Shown here: piece by piece, positions 32,755 to 41,157 of the stretch | Layout: each line of letters starts with the position of its first letter | Numbering within the stretch: the stretch's first letter is position 1 | Assembly: GCF_000695625.1 (NCBI RefSeq) | Contig: NZ_JMQI01000047.1 | Location: forward strand, 62,001 to 126,000 | Origin: Amycolatopsis rifamycinica | GTDB taxonomy: Bacteria; Actinomycetota; Actinomycetes; Mycobacteriales; Pseudonocardiaceae | Direction of reading: 5' to 3' | DNA length: 64,000 nucleotides | Made by a program: the position numbers and the translations under genes | The notes under the pieces: generated by a model | What the model saw: the letters and a program-made list of their open reading frames with translations, nothing else | Databases searched by the model: none | What the model was told of the DNA's origin: nothing

Positions 32755-34671
32755 ATGACCGAGGTCGAACGGCACAGCTACGACGTGGTGGTGATCGGTG
32801 CCGGTGGCGCCGGTCTGCGCGCCGTGATCGAAGCCCGCGAACGCGGCTTCCGCGTCGCGGTCGTGTGCAAGTCCCTGTTCGGCAAGGCGCACACGGTGAT
32901 GGCCGAGGGCGGGTGCGCCGCCTCGATGGGCAACGCGAACTCGAACGACAACTGGCAGGTCCACTTCCGCGACACCATGCGCGGCGGGAAGTTCCTCAAC
33001 AACTGGCGGATGGCGGAGCTGCACGCCAAGGAGGCGCCGGACCGCGTCTGGGAGCTCGAGACGTACGGCGCGCTGTTCGACCGCACCGCCGACGGCCGGA
33101 TCAGCCAGCGCAACTTCGGCGGCCACACGTACCCGCGGCTGGCGCACGTCGGTGACCGCACCGGGCTCGAGCTGATCCGCACGATGCAGCAGAAGATCGT
33201 CTCGCTGCAGCAGGAGGACTTCGCCGAGACCGGCGACTACGAAGCCAAGATCAAGGTCTTCGCCGAGTGCACGGTCACCGAGCTGCTCACCACCGAGGGG
33301 AAGATCGCCGGCGCGTTCGGCTACTGGCGCGAGAGCGGGCGGTTCGTCCTCTTCGAGGCGCCCGCCGTCGTGCTCGCCACCGGCGGCATCGGCAAGTCGT
33401 TCAAGGTGACGTCGAACTCGTGGGAGTACACCGGCGACGGCCACGCGCTGGCCCTGCGGGCGGGCGCGAAGCTGATCAACATGGAGTTCGTCCAGTTCCA
33501 CCCGACCGGGATGGTCTGGCCGCCGAGCGTCAAGGGCATCCTCGTCACCGAGGGCGTGCGCGGGGACGGCGGCGTGCTCAAGAACTCCGACGGCAAGCGG
33601 TTCATGTTCGAGTACGTGCCCGACGTGTTCAAGGGCCAGTACGCCGAAAGCGAAGAGGAAGCCGACCGCTGGTACTCCGACCAGGAGGACAACCGGCGCA
33701 CGCCCGACCTGCTGCCCCGCGACGAGGTGGCCCGCGCGATCAACTCCGAGGTCAAGGAGGGCCGCGGCTCGCCGCACGGCGGCGTCTTCCTCGACATCGC
33801 CAGCCGGCTGCCCGCCGAGGAGATCCGCAAGCGGCTGCCGTCGATGTACCACCAGTTCAAGGAGCTGGCGGACGTCGACATCACCGCCGAGCCGATGGAG
33901 GTCGGCCCGACCTGCCACTACGTCATGGGCGGCATCGAGGTCGACCCGGACACGGCCGCGGCGAGCGTGCCCGGCCTGTTCGCGGCCGGGGAGTGCTCGG
34001 GCGGCATGCACGGGTCCAACCGGCTCGGCGGCAACTCGCTGTCCGACCTGCTGGTGTTCGGCCGCCGCGCCGGGCTCGGCGCGGCCGAGTACGTGTCCGG
34101 CCTCGAGGGCAGGCCCGCGGTACTGGAGTCCGATGTGGACGCCGCGGCGAAGATGGCGCTCGCGCCGTTCGACCCGCCGGCCGGCGCCTCCGCGGAAAAC
34201 CCGTACACCCTGCACACCGAGCTGCAGCAGTCGATGAACGACCTGGTCGGCATCATCCGCAAGGCGGGCGAAATCGAGCAGGCGCTGGTGAAGCTGGCCG
34301 AGCTGCGCGAGCGGATCCTGCGCGTCACCGTCGAGGGGCACCGGCAGTTCAACCCCGGCTGGCACCTCGCGATCGACCTGCGCAACATGCTGATGGTCAG
34401 CGAGTGCGTCGCGAAGGCGGCGTTGACGCGGACCGAAAGCCGCGGCGGGCACACGCGCGACGACTACCCGAGCATGGCCCCCGAGTGGCGCAACAAGCTC
34501 CTCGTGTGCTCGGCCGCCGCGGGCGACAACCCGGTGGTGCCGGACATCGACGTCGAGGTGAAGGAGCAGGTGCCGCTGCGGCAGGACCTGCTGGAGCTGT
34601 TCGAGTTCGGCGAACTCGGGAAGTACTACACCGATGCGGAGCTCGAGACGCACCCCGGGAGCAAGGCATGA
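32755..34671 (+). CDS. sdhA: Succinate dehydrogenase/fumarate reductase flavoprotein subunit
   Basis: A 638-residue FAD subunit that oxidises succinate. The N-terminus has DVVVIGAGGAGLRAVIEARE (Rossmann fold). FGKAHTVMAEGGCAASMGN is the FAD-attachment region with a conserved His. QFHPTGM and the substrate-site segment PTCHYVMGGIEVDP lie further on, and GSNRLGGNSLSDLLVFG is the signature near the FAD adenine. ATG 32755 is preceded by GAGGTGG. It overlaps sdhB by four bases (ATGA). Confidence 0.97.
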   Translation: MTEVERHSYDVVVIGAGGAGLRAVIEARERGFRVAVVCKSLFGKAHTVMAEGGCAASMGNANSNDNWQVHFRDTMRGGKFLNNWRMAELHAKEAPDRVWELETYGALFDRTADGRISQRNFGGHTYPRLAHVGDRTGLELIRTMQQKIVSLQQEDFAETGDYEAKIKVFAECTVTELLTTEGKIAGAFGYWRESGRFVLFEAPAVVLATGGIGKSFKVTSNSWEYTGDGHALALRAGAKLINMEFVQFHPTGMVWPPSVKGILVTEGVRGDGGVLKNSDGKRFMFEYVPDVFKGQYAESEEEADRWYSDQEDNRRTPDLLPRDEVARAINSEVKEGRGSPHGGVFLDIASRLPAEEIRKRLPSMYHQFKELADVDITAEPMEVGPTCHYVMGGIEVDPDTAAASVPGLFAAGECSGGMHGSNRLGGNSLSDLLVFGRRAGLGAAEYVSGLEGRPAVLESDVDAAAKMALAPFDPPAGASAENPYTLHTELQQSMNDLVGIIRKAGEIEQALVKLAELRERILRVTVEGHRQFNPGWHLAIDLRNMLMVSECVAKAALTRTESRGGHTRDDYPSMAPEWRNKLLVCSAAAGDNPVVPDIDVEVKEQVPLRQDLLELFEFGELGKYYTDAELETHPGSKA

Positions 34672-35420
34672 GCTACAAAGCGAGTTTCCGGGTCTGGCGC
34701 GGCGACGCCGACGGCGGCGGGCTGCAGGACTTCACGGTGGAGGTGAACGAGGGCGAGGTCGTCCTCGACATCATCCACCGGCTGCAGGCCACGCAGGCCG
34801 CGGACCTCGCCGTGCGCTGGAACTGCAAGGCGGGCAAGTGCGGTTCGTGCTCGGCGGAGATCAACGGCCGCCCGCGCCTGCTGTGCATGACGCGGATGTC
34901 GACGTTCACCGAGGACGAGGTCATCACGGTGACGCCGATGCGGACGTTCCCGGTGATCCGCGACCTCGTCACCGACGTGTCGTTCAACTACACGAAGGCG
35001 CGCGAGATCCCGTCGTTCACCCCGCCGGCGGACCTCAAGCCGGGCGAGTACCGGATGCAGCAGGTGGACGTCGAGCGTTCGCAGGAGTTCCGCAAGTGCA
35101 TCGAGTGCTTCCTGTGCCAGAACACCTGTCACGTGGTGCGTGACCACGAGGAGAACAAGGAAGCCTTCGCCGGGCCGCGGTACCTGATGCGTATCGCCGA
35201 GCTCGAGATGCACCCGCTGGACGTCGCGGACCGCCGTGACGCGGCGCAGGACGAGCACGGCCTCGGGTACTGCAACATCACGAAGTGCTGTTCCGAGGTG
35301 TGCCCGGAGGGCATCCACATCACCGACAACGCGCTCATCCCGATGAAGGAGCGCGTCGCGGACCGCAAGTACGACCCGATCGTGTGGCTGGGCAACAAGC
35401 TCTTCCGCCGGGACAAGTGA
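34668..35420 (+). CDS. sdhB: Succinate dehydrogenase/fumarate reductase iron-sulfur subunit
   Basis: A 250-residue electron-transfer subunit. The [2Fe-2S] motif is CKAGKCGSCSAEINGRPRLLC, and the C-terminal clusters use CIECFLCQNTC and CNITKCCSEVCPEGI. Its ATG overlaps the sdhA stop, and its own TGA overlaps the next gene's GTG. Order and coupling show one operon. Confidence 0.96.
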   Translation: MSYKASFRVWRGDADGGGLQDFTVEVNEGEVVLDIIHRLQATQAADLAVRWNCKAGKCGSCSAEINGRPRLLCMTRMSTFTEDEVITVTPMRTFPVIRDLVTDVSFNYTKAREIPSFTPPADLKPGEYRMQQVDVERSQEFRKCIECFLCQNTCHVVRDHEENKEAFAGPRYLMRIAELEMHPLDVADRRDAAQDEHGLGYCNITKCCSEVCPEGIHITDNALIPMKERVADRKYDPIVWLGNKLFRRDK

Positions 35421-36007
35421 GCCTTTCCCGTTCGACGCTCGCGAACCGTGTGCTGGCCGCCCTCGAGGCGGCTCAAGCCGGTTCGCGAGCGTCTTTACGG
35501 GGGTCGCTCGCCCGGGGGACCGCCGACGCGTACAGCGACATCGACGTCGAGTGGCTCGTGCCGTCCGCCGCCTTCCCGGGTTGTCTCGCCGTGACGCCGG
35601 TGCTCTCGGCGGTGCGGCCGGTGGCCGCCGTGCGGTTTTCGCCGGACTTCCTGCACTCGCCGGTGCAGCGGCTGGTCTTCGTGCGGTTCGCGGGCGTCCC
35701 GGTGTTCTGGCGGCTCGATCTCGACGTGCGCACCGAATCGGCCGACGACCGGCCGGTGCCGGCGGCCGAAGGCGAATGGTCCCGGCCGGCCAGCGCGCTG
35801 GCCAACGCGCTCGGCGCGGTGAAAGCCGTCGCCCGCGGCCGGTTCGACGACGTCCGGGGGTTGCTCGACCGCGGCTTCGAGCGGATCGGCTCGGACAGCC
35901 GGGCGACCGGTGACGCCCCGGCGGACATCGCCCGGCTGGCGGCCCAGTGCGTCCGCCTCGAGCCGGAGCTGGCGGGGTTCGCGGCGGAGGTCGTCGCCGC
36001 GGCGTGA
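35417..36007 (+). CDS. Nucleotidyltransferase-fold protein
   Basis: A 196-residue protein with a DNA polymerase beta-type nucleotidyltransferase motif: GSLARGTADAYSDIDVEW (GSxxxGxxxxxSDxD), with a further acidic strand LDLDV. Such enzymes transfer NMP to small molecules, tRNA or proteins. The C-terminal half is helical (RPASALANALGAVKAVARGR). The GTG start overlaps the sdhB stop (GTGA), so it is expressed with sdh although no link to succinate oxidation is known. No HEPN partner lies beside it. Confidence 0.75.
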   Translation: MSLSRSTLANRVLAALEAAQAGSRASLRGSLARGTADAYSDIDVEWLVPSAAFPGCLAVTPVLSAVRPVAAVRFSPDFLHSPVQRLVFVRFAGVPVFWRLDLDVRTESADDRPVPAAEGEWSRPASALANALGAVKAVARGRFDDVRGLLDRGFERIGSDSRATGDAPADIARLAAQCVRLEPELAGFAAEVVAAA

Positions 36008-36020
36008 CAAGGTGGGTGGC

Positions 36021-36545
36021 ATGGAGATCGAGGTACTGGCACCGTCCGCCGGGGCCGCGGTGATCGAGCGGGTCACCGGGCTGGTCAACGAGGTCTACGC
36101 CGAGGCCGAGAAGGGGCTGTGGCGGGGGAGCACCGATCGGACCACGGCCGGCGAGGTGGCCGGGTTCGTGCGGGCCGGGGAGATCGCCGTCGCTTTCGTG
36201 GACGGGGACGTCGCCGGGGCGGTGCGGATCCGGCGGCTCGACGCCGCGACCGGTGAGTTCGGGATGCTCGCCGCCGATCCGGCGCGGCGGGGGCTCGGTG
36301 TCGGGCGGGAGCTCGTGCGGTTCGCCGAGCGGGTGAGCCGGGACGCCGGGTGCCGGGAGATGCAGCTCGAACTGCTCGTGCCGCGGGAATGGACGCACCC
36401 GTCCAAGCAGTTCCTGGCCGAGTGGTACGGCCGGCTCGGCTACCGGGTGACGCACCGCGCCGACCTCGCCGAGGACTACCCGCACCTGGCGCCTTCGCTG
36501 GCCACGCCGTGCGACTTCCTCGTCTATCGCAAGGATCTCGCGTGA
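36021..36545 (+). CDS. GNAT-family N-acetyltransferase
   Basis: A 174-residue GNAT enzyme. FGMLAADPARRGLGVGRELVRFAE is the acetyl-CoA-binding motif (core RRGLGVG), and QFLAEWYGRLGYRV is motif B. The substrate is unknown. It lies 13 bases after the nucleotidyltransferase gene and its stop overlaps the amidohydrolase GTG by four bases, so it belongs to the tail of the sdh transcription unit. Confidence 0.85.
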   Translation: MEIEVLAPSAGAAVIERVTGLVNEVYAEAEKGLWRGSTDRTTAGEVAGFVRAGEIAVAFVDGDVAGAVRIRRLDAATGEFGMLAADPARRGLGVGRELVRFAERVSRDAGCREMQLELLVPREWTHPSKQFLAEWYGRLGYRVTHRADLAEDYPHLAPSLATPCDFLVYRKDLA

Positions 36546-37657
36546 CGGTGCTCGTTGGCGCGCGGGTGTTCGATCCCGAAACCGGGGACAGCACGCGCGC
36601 CGACGTGCGGCTGGACGGCTCGCGCATCGCCGAGGTCGGCCTGGGCTTGGACGGCCCCCGCGTCGACTGCTCGGGCGGCCTGCTGATTCCCGGGCTCATC
36701 GACTGCCACGCGCACGTGGCTTTTCCGCGGCCCGAGCCGTTGCCGCGCAGCGCGCGGATCCTCGAAGCCGTGCCGGTGCTGCGCGGGCTGCTGGCGCGGG
36801 GGATCACCACCGTCCGGGACGCTTGGGGTGCCGACGCCGGGTTCAAGCACGCCCTGCGCGCGGGGTGGATCACCGGGCCGGACCTGCTGATCAGCCTGCG
36901 TCAGCTGAGCCCGACCGGCGGGCTCGGCGACAGCTGGGAGCCGCCCGCGGGCGCCGTCGACCACTACGGCGATCCGTCGTTGCCGGACCCGCTCTTCGAC
37001 GGGCCGGACGCGGCGCGCGCGGCGGTCCGCCGGATGGTGCGCGCGGGCGCCGACTGGATCAAGGCCGGCGCGAGCGGGGCGATGCGGGCGGTGCGGGCGG
37101 GGACCGACGTCAGGCCGGCCGACGACGAGCTCACCGCGCTGGTCGACGAGGCCCGCCGCTGCGGCCGGGACGTGATGGCCCACGCGCACTCGACCGCCGC
37201 GGTCGTCTCGGCCGCCCGCGCCGGAGCACGCAGCATCGAGCACGGCACGTTCCTCGACGACTCCGCTGTCGCGGCGCTGGCCGGCGCTTGGTACGTGCCG
37301 ACGCTCTCGCCGATCAGCGACAGCGAGTTCGCCGAGGCACACCGCCGTTCGGTCCGGCTCGCCGTGGACGCCGGTGTCCGCATCGCCGCCGGTTCGGACC
37401 TCGCCCCGCGTCCCCATGTCGACTTGACGACCGAGCTGCGATTGCTGGCCGCGGTGCTCGGCGAGGCGGCCGCCCTGAAGGCGGCCACCTCCGAGGCGGC
37501 CCGCCTGCTCCGCCTCGACGACGACCGCGGCCGCATCGAGCCGGGGCTGCGCGCCGACCTGGTGCTGCTGGACGGCACGGATCTCGACGTGACGGACCTG
37601 CCCGGGCGGACCCGGGCGGTCTGGCACGACGGGGAACGCGTCAGCGCAGCGAGCTGA
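36542..37657 (+). CDS. Amidohydrolase-superfamily metal-dependent hydrolase
   Basis: A 371-residue imidazolonepropionase/prolidase-like enzyme. The metal ligands are visible: His56 and His58 in LIDCHAHVAF, the candidate carboxylated Lys in WIKAGASGA, AHAHS, EHGTF, and the catalytic Asp in AAGSDLAP. The N-terminal and C-terminal beta-sandwich halves are intact (LVGARVFDPETGD and RADLVLLDG). The substrate is unknown; members hydrolyse peptides, lactams or organophosphates. The GTG start is coupled to the GNAT gene. Its last 17 bases overlap the convergent DUF397 gene. Confidence 0.85.
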   Translation: MTVLVGARVFDPETGDSTRADVRLDGSRIAEVGLGLDGPRVDCSGGLLIPGLIDCHAHVAFPRPEPLPRSARILEAVPVLRGLLARGITTVRDAWGADAGFKHALRAGWITGPDLLISLRQLSPTGGLGDSWEPPAGAVDHYGDPSLPDPLFDGPDAARAAVRRMVRAGADWIKAGASGAMRAVRAGTDVRPADDELTALVDEARRCGRDVMAHAHSTAAVVSAARAGARSIEHGTFLDDSAVAALAGAWYVPTLSPISDSEFAEAHRRSVRLAVDAGVRIAAGSDLAPRPHVDLTTELRLLAAVLGEAAALKAATSEAARLLRLDDDRGRIEPGLRADLVLLDGTDLDVTDLPGRTRAVWHDGERVSAAS

Positions 37658-37826
37658 GCAGCGCCTTCCACGCGGGGTGGGGGACGGTCAGGTGCCCGGC
37701 GGCGGGCGCCTTCGAGTCGCGGACCGCGGTGGTTCGCGTGTCGAGAGCTACTTCGACACAGGTGCTGTGTTCGGTGTCGGCATCGCTGTGACTGCTCTTG
37801 AACCACATCCGTTCGCGGCCCGCCAT
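37641..37826 (-). CDS. DUF397 domain protein
   Basis: A 61-residue DUF397 protein: WFKSSHSDADTEHSTCVEVAL, then VRDSK and a C-terminal WKALLSSLR, all family hallmarks. DUF397 genes nearly always sit next to Scr1/WhiJ-type helix-turn-helix regulators in actinomycetes, as here (3 bases after its partner). They form a development- or antibiotic-linked regulatory pair whose mechanism is poorly known. Confidence 0.9.
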   Translation of the reverse strand: MAGRERMWFKSSHSDADTEHSTCVEVALDTRTTAVRDSKAPAAGHLTVPHPAWKALLSSLR

Positions 37827-37829
37827 CGG

Positions 37830-38681
37830 TCACTCCTTCATGCGCTCGAACTCGTCCGCCAGCCGGACGAGCACCTCCCTCGATTGTCCCTCGGAAAGGG
37901 CGGCTTGTTCCAGCCGTGTGGCCAGGACGTAGAACGCCTCCACCGCGACCCGGTCGTCGATGAACAGGCCTGCCGCATAGGTTTCCTCGTACACGACCGG
38001 CGAGTGTTCGGGGAACTCCATGATGGTGAACCGGCTGCCCACCAGGTGGTAGGGCAGGGCTGTCTCCGGCAGGATCCGGATGGTGCAGTGCGGCAGGTTG
38101 GTCGCCAGCACCAGGTACTGCAGCTGCTCGTGCATCAACGCCGGGTCGCGGACGACGGTCCGCAGGCTGCGCTCGTAGACGAAGTACAGGCAGCGCGGCG
38201 GATTCCGCCGTTGCAGCAGCTGCTGCCGGTCGAGCCGCGCCTGGACGAGGAGCTTGAGGCGGTCCGCCGTGTAGCGCCCGGCCAGTTCGTGGAGCTCCTT
38301 GACGTAGTCCTCGGTCTGCAGCATGCCCGGGATGGCGGTCGGGCTGTGCGAGACGATCGTTTCGGCCAGGTTTTCCTGGACGACCAGCGATTTCATCGGG
38401 TCGACGAGCTTGTCGAAGTAGGGCCGCACCCAGTAGAGGTCACCGGGCGGCTTGGCCAGCTCGAGGAGCCGCGCGCGTTCGGCGGCCTTGGTCCCGCAGT
38501 GGGCGAGGTAGATCGCCGCGTCGATCGGCGAGATGCGGCGGCCGTTCTCCCAGGCCGACACCTTCGACGCCGACCAGTCCGCGCGGCGGGCCAGCTCGCG
38601 CAGGGTCATCCGGTTCAGCTCGCGCTGGCCCTTGAGTTCGTAGGCCATTTCCCGCGTGCGCACCGTGCTCTTTTCGGTCAT
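37830..38681 (-). CDS. Scr1-family (WhiJ-like) XRE transcriptional regulator
   Basis: A 283-residue protein. The N-terminal XRE helix-turn-helix reads LRELARRADWSASKVSAWENGRR, and the long C-terminal Scr1 domain has SLVVQENLAETIVSHSPTAIPGMLQTEDY, FVYERSLRTVV and LPHCTIRILP. ATG 38681 gives MTEKSTVRTREMAYELKG; longer in-frame starts are not supported. It is followed by DUF397. A cluster of GCGAAGC/GCTTCGC inverted repeats in the divergent upstream region is a likely target. Confidence 0.9.
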   Translation of the reverse strand: MTEKSTVRTREMAYELKGQRELNRMTLRELARRADWSASKVSAWENGRRISPIDAAIYLAHCGTKAAERARLLELAKPPGDLYWVRPYFDKLVDPMKSLVVQENLAETIVSHSPTAIPGMLQTEDYVKELHELAGRYTADRLKLLVQARLDRQQLLQRRNPPRCLYFVYERSLRTVVRDPALMHEQLQYLVLATNLPHCTIRILPETALPYHLVGSRFTIMEFPEHSPVVYEETYAAGLFIDDRVAVEAFYVLATRLEQAALSEGQSREVLVRLADEFERMKE

Positions 38682-38792
38682 GGCAGGGACGGTAGAGGGG
38701 ACCTCCGACAAAACGACGTGCGCCGCGCGCGGATTCACCGCAAGGAGGTCGGTGTTTCGCCTGTGTGACAACAAAAACCGGCCGCGAAGCGC

Positions 38793-38835
38793 TGCGAAGC
38801 AGCTTCGCAAAATGAAGCGCGCTTCGCGCCTTCGC
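38793..38835. promoter_or_regulatory. Cluster of GCGAAGC-type inverted repeats
   Basis: TGCGAAGC-A-GCTTCGCA (38793-38809) is followed by GAAGCG/CGCTTC (38814-38825) and a further CGCGCCTTCGCGCG-like repeat, all within about 45 bases between the Scr1 regulator and the DUF4037 gene and 15-60 bases before the latter's ATG. It probably controls one or both divergent genes. Confidence 0.6.
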
Positions 38836-38851
38836 GCGACACAATGTGCCC

Positions 38852-39895
38852 ATGGAATTCACTCCAGGAATCGAACTGTCCCGGCGGTTCCACGCCGAAG
38901 CGGTCCGCCCGATCCTGCGCCGCGCGTTCCCGCGTATCCGGTACACCGCCGCGCTCATCGGGTACGGCTCCGAGGTGCTGGGCTTCGATTCGCCCCGCTC
39001 CACCGACCACAACTGGGGACCGCGGCTGCTGCTGTTCCCCGATGGCGACGGCGCCGGGCTCCCCGACCTGCTCGCCGACCAGCTGCCCCGCACCTTCCTC
39101 GGGTACTCGACGCACTTCGTCACCGACGGCGAGGGCACCCGGCACCTCGCTCCGGCGACCGGCCGTGTCGACCACGGGGTCGTCGTCGCCGGGCTCGACG
39201 ACTGGGTCCGCGGAACGCTCGGGTTCGACCCGCGGCGGCCGGAGCGGGCCGACTGGCTCGCGACCCCCACGCAGGTCTTCGCCGAATTCACCGGCGGCGC
39301 GGTGTTCCACGACGACCTCGGGCTCGAAACCCTGCGGCAGCACGTCGCCTGGTACCCGGACGACCTCTGGCGGTACGTCCTGGCGTGCCAATGGCAGCGG
39401 ATCGGCCAGGAGGAGGCCTTCGTCGGCCGGTGCGGTGAGGCCGGGGACGAACTGGGGTCCGCGGTCGTCGCCGCGCGGCTCGTCCGGGACCTGATGCGAC
39501 TGTGCCTGCTCATGGCGCGCCGGTACCCGCCGTACAGCAAGTGGCTCGGCAGCGCCTTCGCCCGGCTGCCCGCGGCTGCGCAGCTCACCCCGCACCTCAC
39601 CGCCGCACTGGCCGGCACCACCTGGCGCGAACGCGAGCGGCACCTCGTGGCCGCCTACGAGCGCGTCGCCGGACTGCACAACGCCCTCGGCCTCACCGAT
39701 CCGGTGGAGCCGCGGACCAGCGGCTACCACGACCGGCCGTACCAGGTGATCCACGCCGGCCGCTTCGTGACGGCGTTGCTCGCGGGGGCGCCGCCGCACG
39801 CGCTGACCGGGACGATCGACCAGTTCGTGGACAACACCGACGCGCTCGGGGACCGCGCGTTCACGCGCCGGGTGGTTGACTGCCGGCATGGCTGA
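38852..39895 (+). CDS. DUF4037 domain protein (nucleotidyltransferase-like)
   Basis: A 347-residue protein of the DUF4037 family, which has a nucleotidyltransferase-like fold: LIGYGSEVLGFDSPRSTDHNWGPRLLLF contains the G-S...D-x-x-W pattern. Later segments VLACQWQRIGQEEAFVGRCGEAGDELGS and DLMRLCLLMARRYPPYSKWLG are typical of the family. No ribosome-binding site is visible before ATG 38852, so it may be leaderless. The function is unknown. It overlaps the DUF1275 gene by 8 bases. Confidence 0.82.
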   Translation: MEFTPGIELSRRFHAEAVRPILRRAFPRIRYTAALIGYGSEVLGFDSPRSTDHNWGPRLLLFPDGDGAGLPDLLADQLPRTFLGYSTHFVTDGEGTRHLAPATGRVDHGVVVAGLDDWVRGTLGFDPRRPERADWLATPTQVFAEFTGGAVFHDDLGLETLRQHVAWYPDDLWRYVLACQWQRIGQEEAFVGRCGEAGDELGSAVVAARLVRDLMRLCLLMARRYPPYSKWLGSAFARLPAAAQLTPHLTAALAGTTWRERERHLVAAYERVAGLHNALGLTDPVEPRTSGYHDRPYQVIHAGRFVTALLAGAPPHALTGTIDQFVDNTDALGDRAFTRRVVDCRHG

Positions 39896-40613
39896 ACCGA
39901 AACCGCGGGACCTGGCCGCGCTGCTGCTGACGCTGACCGTCGTCACCGGGGTGGTCGACGCCGTCAGCTTCCTCGGCCTCGGCCGGGTGTTCGTGGCCAA
40001 CATGACCGGGAACGTCGTGTTCCTCGGGTTCGCCGCGGCGGGGGAGACGACGCTGTCGGTGCTCGCCTCACTGACCGCGGTCCTCGCGTTCCTGGCCGGT
40101 GCGCTCGCGGGTGGGCGGCTGGCCCGTCGCGGGGACGACTACGACGCCCTCCGGCAGGCGACCGCGGCGCAGGCGGCGCTGATCGCCGCCGCCGTCGTGC
40201 TGTCGGCGACGCTGGGCAGTGGTACGCGGCTGGGCAGCGAACTGCTGATCATCGCACTCGGGCTGGCGATGGGCCTGCAGAACGCGGCCGTCCGCCGGAT
40301 CGGGGCGCCCGATCTGACGACGACCGTGCTGACGATGACGCTGACCGGCTTGGCGGCGGATTCCCGGGCGGCCGGCGGGACCGGTTCGCACCCGCTGCGG
40401 AAGATCGCCGCGGTGGGGGCGATGCTCGTCGGCGCCTTCGTGGGCGGCCTGCTGCAGCTGCACGTCGCGATGTGGGTCGCGCTCGGCCTGGCGCTCGTGC
40501 TCGTGCTGGGAGTGCTCGCCGTGCTGCAGCGGGCCAGCCGAACCCAGCGGACCGAGCGGAACGACGCGCGGCGGCGGGCCCGTCGGGGTGGCCCGCCGCC
40601 GCGCACCCGCTGA
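39888..40613 (+). CDS. DUF1275 (YoaK) family membrane protein
   Basis: A 241-residue protein with about six or seven hydrophobic segments. VVTGVVDAVSFLGLGRVFVANMTGNVVFLGFA is the DUF1275 hallmark, and GLAMGLQNAAVRRIGAPDLTTTVLTMTLTGL is the second. The C-terminal tail is very basic (RRRARRGG). These are presumed transporters with no known substrate. It overlaps DUF4037 by 8 bases; a terminator hairpin lies inside its last codons. Confidence 0.85.
   Translation: MAEPKPRDLAALLLTLTVVTGVVDAVSFLGLGRVFVANMTGNVVFLGFAAAGETTLSVLASLTAVLAFLAGALAGGRLARRGDDYDALRQATAAQAALIAAAVVLSATLGSGTRLGSELLIIALGLAMGLQNAAVRRIGAPDLTTTVLTMTLTGLAADSRAAGGTGSHPLRKIAAVGAMLVGAFVGGLLQLHVAMWVALGLALVLVLGVLAVLQRASRTQRTERNDARRRARRGGPPPRTR
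40566..40604 (+). terminator. Hairpin inside the 3' end of the DUF1275 gene
   Basis: A perfect 15-bp inverted repeat (GCGCGGCGGCGGGCC and complement, 9-base loop) overlaps the codons for the basic C-terminal tail and ends 9 bases before the stop. It is likely the terminator of the DUF4037-DUF1275 unit. Confidence 0.6.
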
Positions 40614-40639
40614 ACCGTCCAATCGGACGATCAGGGACC

Positions 40640-40856
40640 GGTGACTGGAAAAGGGCCGGGGCCGCGCAGCGCGCCAACATGCTCGGCAACGAGCGGGACG
40701 CGAAGGTCGCGGACATCGTCGGCGGCAAGCGCACCAAGGAACTCACCGGCCACGGCCAGGACTTCGAGATCGTGATGCCGGGTGTCAACAGGACCGGGGG
40801 TGGATGTGTTCGGGCCGAACGGCGAATACATCGCGGTCGGCGGGCCGGGCAAGTCA
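40640..40856 (+). pseudogene. Broken fragment of a polymorphic-toxin C-terminal domain
   Basis: The frame reads DWKRAGAAQRANMLGNERDA, then KVADIVGGKRTKELTGHGQD and FEIVMPGVNRTG. After a one-base shift in the G-run at 40796-40800 it continues VDVFGPNGEYIAVGGPGK. This matches my recollection of RHS/CDI-type toxin tips (LGxRNExAVAD...GQDFxxxxDVDVxGPNGEYIxVGGPAKA). The N-terminal delivery part is absent, there is a frameshift, and the usual C-terminal half is missing. It is therefore a dead remnant. Confidence 0.6.
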
Positions 40857-40896
40857 CGGCTTCGGCGGTCCGGTCCACCGGAAGGGACAGGACACG

Positions 40897-41157
40897 GTGA
40901 TCCGCCGGATCCTGGCCGAGTTCCGGACGACCGGGCCGGCCGCGGTCGGCCTGGTCGTCGACCGCTGGGGGCCGTCACTGGACACCGACCTCGACGACAT
41001 CGTGACCGGCGGCCCGACACCGGTGACCGTGACACCGGAGCTGATGGTGCTGCGGCCCGAGGTCGCCGTCCGGCACCCGGAACTGCGGAATCCGGTCCCG
41101 TTCGGCGGCTTCCTCGCCCGAGACACAGACGGGGTCCTCGCGCTGGTCCCGGACTAA
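40897..41157 (+). CDS. Small hypothetical protein next to toxin remnant
   Basis: An 86-residue protein starting VIRRILAEFRTTGPAAVGLV and ending RDTDGVLALVPD, with GGAAGGGA 10 bases upstream of GTG 40897. I do not recognise the family. It could be a leftover immunity protein or part of the toxin remnant's neighbourhood, but nothing in the sequence proves it. Its stop overlaps the convergent SDR stop by 4 bases. Confidence 0.45.
   Translation: MIRRILAEFRTTGPAAVGLVVDRWGPSLDTDLDDIVTGGPTPVTVTPELMVLRPEVAVRHPELRNPVPFGGFLARDTDGVLALVPD

Noticed and set aside
35417..36007. HEPN-MNT toxin-antitoxin pair formed by the nucleotidyltransferase gene
   Set aside because: No HEPN gene is adjacent; the only HEPN gene is 26 kb away and of a different subfamily.
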